Notes under the pieces: model-generated | Told to the model about the DNA's origin: nothing | The model's input: only the letters and a program-made list of their open reading frames with translations | Database searches by the model: none | Translations under genes and position numbers: made by a program | NCBI GenBank assembly: GCA_963801055.1 | Contig: CAWDDE010000002.1 | Span: forward strand, 1-64,000 | Reading direction: 5' to 3' | DNA: 64,000 nt | Source: DASUPK01 sp963801055 | GTDB lineage: Bacteria; Actinomycetota; Thermoleophilia; Solirubrobacterales; 70-9 | In this document: piece by piece, positions 63,404-64,000 of the stretch | Layout: each line of letters begins with the position of its first letter | Position numbering within the stretch: the first letter of the stretch is position 1

Positions 63404-64000
63404 ATGGCCGATCAGCTGCCTAAAGTCGTCCGGATCCGGGAGGTCGGCCCTCGCGACGGGTTCCAGAACGAGCCCGAGGTGATCCCGACCGAGGAGAAGC
63501 TGCGCCTGATCGGCTTGCTGGCCGGCGCCGGCCTGAGCCGGATCGAGCTCACCTCGTTCGTCCGCCCGGACGTCGTTCCCCAGCTAGCCGACGCCGCCGA
63601 GGTGCTGACGCGGTTCGAGCCTCGGGAGGACGTCGCGTATTCGGTGCTGATCCCGAACCGGAAGGGCCTCGAGAAGGCGATCGAGTTCCGCGACCGCTTC
63701 CAGGAAGCGAACTTCTTCCTCTCGGCCTCCGAGACCCACAACCGCAAGAACGTCAATCGCTCGATCGACGAGTCGCTTGCCGACCTGGAGGGCACGATCG
63801 CCGCCGCCCGGGATGTTGGGCTGCGCTGCGAGGGCGTGATCTCGACGAGCTTCGGCTGCCCATACGAGGGCGAGGTTCCGGCCGAGCGCGTCTTCGAGAT
63901 CGCCGAGCGGCTCGTGAGCTTTGGCTGCGAGGAGATCGCCTTTGGGGACACGACCGGGATGGCCAACCCTCGCCAGGTGGGCGAGTTCTTCGCGGCCGCC
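63404..64000 (+). CDS. mvaB: Hydroxymethylglutaryl-CoA lyase, 5' part
   Basis: 199 codons from ATG 63404 to the window edge. DRE-TIM family: REVGPRDGFQNEPEVIPTEE (substrate loop), AGLSRIELTSFVRPDVVPQL, FLSASETHNRKNVNRSIDES, VISTSFGCPYEGEVP and EEIAFGDTTGMANPRQV. Cleaves HMG-CoA to acetoacetate and acetyl-CoA in leucine breakdown. The C-terminal third is outside. Confidence 0.92.
   Translation, partial: MADQLPKVVRIREVGPRDGFQNEPEVIPTEEKLRLIGLLAGAGLSRIELTSFVRPDVVPQLADAAEVLTRFEPREDVAYSVLIPNRKGLEKAIEFRDRFQEANFFLSASETHNRKNVNRSIDESLADLEGTIAAARDVGLRCEGVISTSFGCPYEGEVPAERVFEIAERLVSFGCEEIAFGDTTGMANPRQVGEFFAAA

Overview
The window is high-GC, gene-dense DNA from an actinobacterium. A Thermoleophilia-type lineage (Solirubrobacterales or Gaiellales) fits best. 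The clues are a fused CofG-CofH (FbiC) protein with a full coenzyme F420 gene set, a c-di-AMP riboswitch in front of an RlpA-like cell-wall protein, an actinobacterial SOS box before lexA, and a secreted protein opening with the IALFVALGGGYA signature common in that class. Placement below phylum is inference.

Layout: 1-6.2 kb holds a BTAD (SARP/AfsR) regulator with a USP-like tail, convergent with a very large Ser/Thr kinase-nSTAND-WD40 gene; both are broken by single-base frameshifts. 6.4-7.9 kb holds tRNA-Leu(GAG), lexA with its SOS box, a tiny zinc-ribbon gene and the RNase P RNA. 7.9-14.7 kb holds a methyltransferase, an SDR, the riboswitch-RlpA unit, an AhpD-like protein, glutamine synthetase, a YyaL-type thioredoxin-fold protein and an ACT protein. 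14.8-22.3 kb is mostly minus strand: a DUF11/RTX surface protein, then a likely operon sucC-sucD-ferredoxin-acyl-CoA synthetase-MFS-class III aminotransferase. 22.5-29.4 kb carries a secreted protein, an ArsR-regulated multidrug-type MFS exporter, a universal stress protein, GTP-dependent PEP carboxykinase and TrpB2.

From 29.4 to 44.7 kb the genes of the ethylmalonyl-CoA pathway lie scattered among unrelated genes: a malyl/methylmalyl-CoA lyase, a candidate methylsuccinyl-CoA dehydrogenase, a mesaconyl-CoA hydratase-like MaoC protein, ethylmalonyl-CoA mutase and crotonyl-CoA carboxylase/reductase. With PEP carboxykinase nearby this suggests acetyl-CoA assimilation without a glyoxylate shunt. 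Between ccr and the next gene is a 32-bp tandem repeat in which each unit has a ribosome-binding site and an overlapping stop/start GTGA, so it encodes two nearly identical 11-residue peptides in a chain. This is the most unusual small-scale structure I see.

44.8-47.6 kb holds a coiled-coil protein with a nuclease-like (ExK) domain, a lipoprotein and a YgfZ/GcvT-like protein. 47.7-52.2 kb is a tightly overlapping four-gene metal operon (Tat-exported multicopper oxidase, ZIP transporter with an extracytoplasmic domain, DtxR/MntR-type regulator, NRAMP transporter) behind a DtxR-like inverted repeat. It looks like a bacterial oxidase-plus-permease metal uptake system. 52.2-54.8 kb has small genes, an orphan substrate-binding lipoprotein and an aquaporin. 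54.8-61.7 kb is the F420 region (fbiC, MDR dehydrogenase, cupin, cofE, cofC, cofD, npdG). 61.7-64 kb has an SDR, a thioesterase-like protein, a second ACT protein and the start of HMG-CoA lyase, which runs off the window.

Five genes contain frameshifts that break otherwise clear family alignments. Most are repaired by removing one base and they are concentrated in the first 6 kb, so assembly error is as likely as real gene decay.
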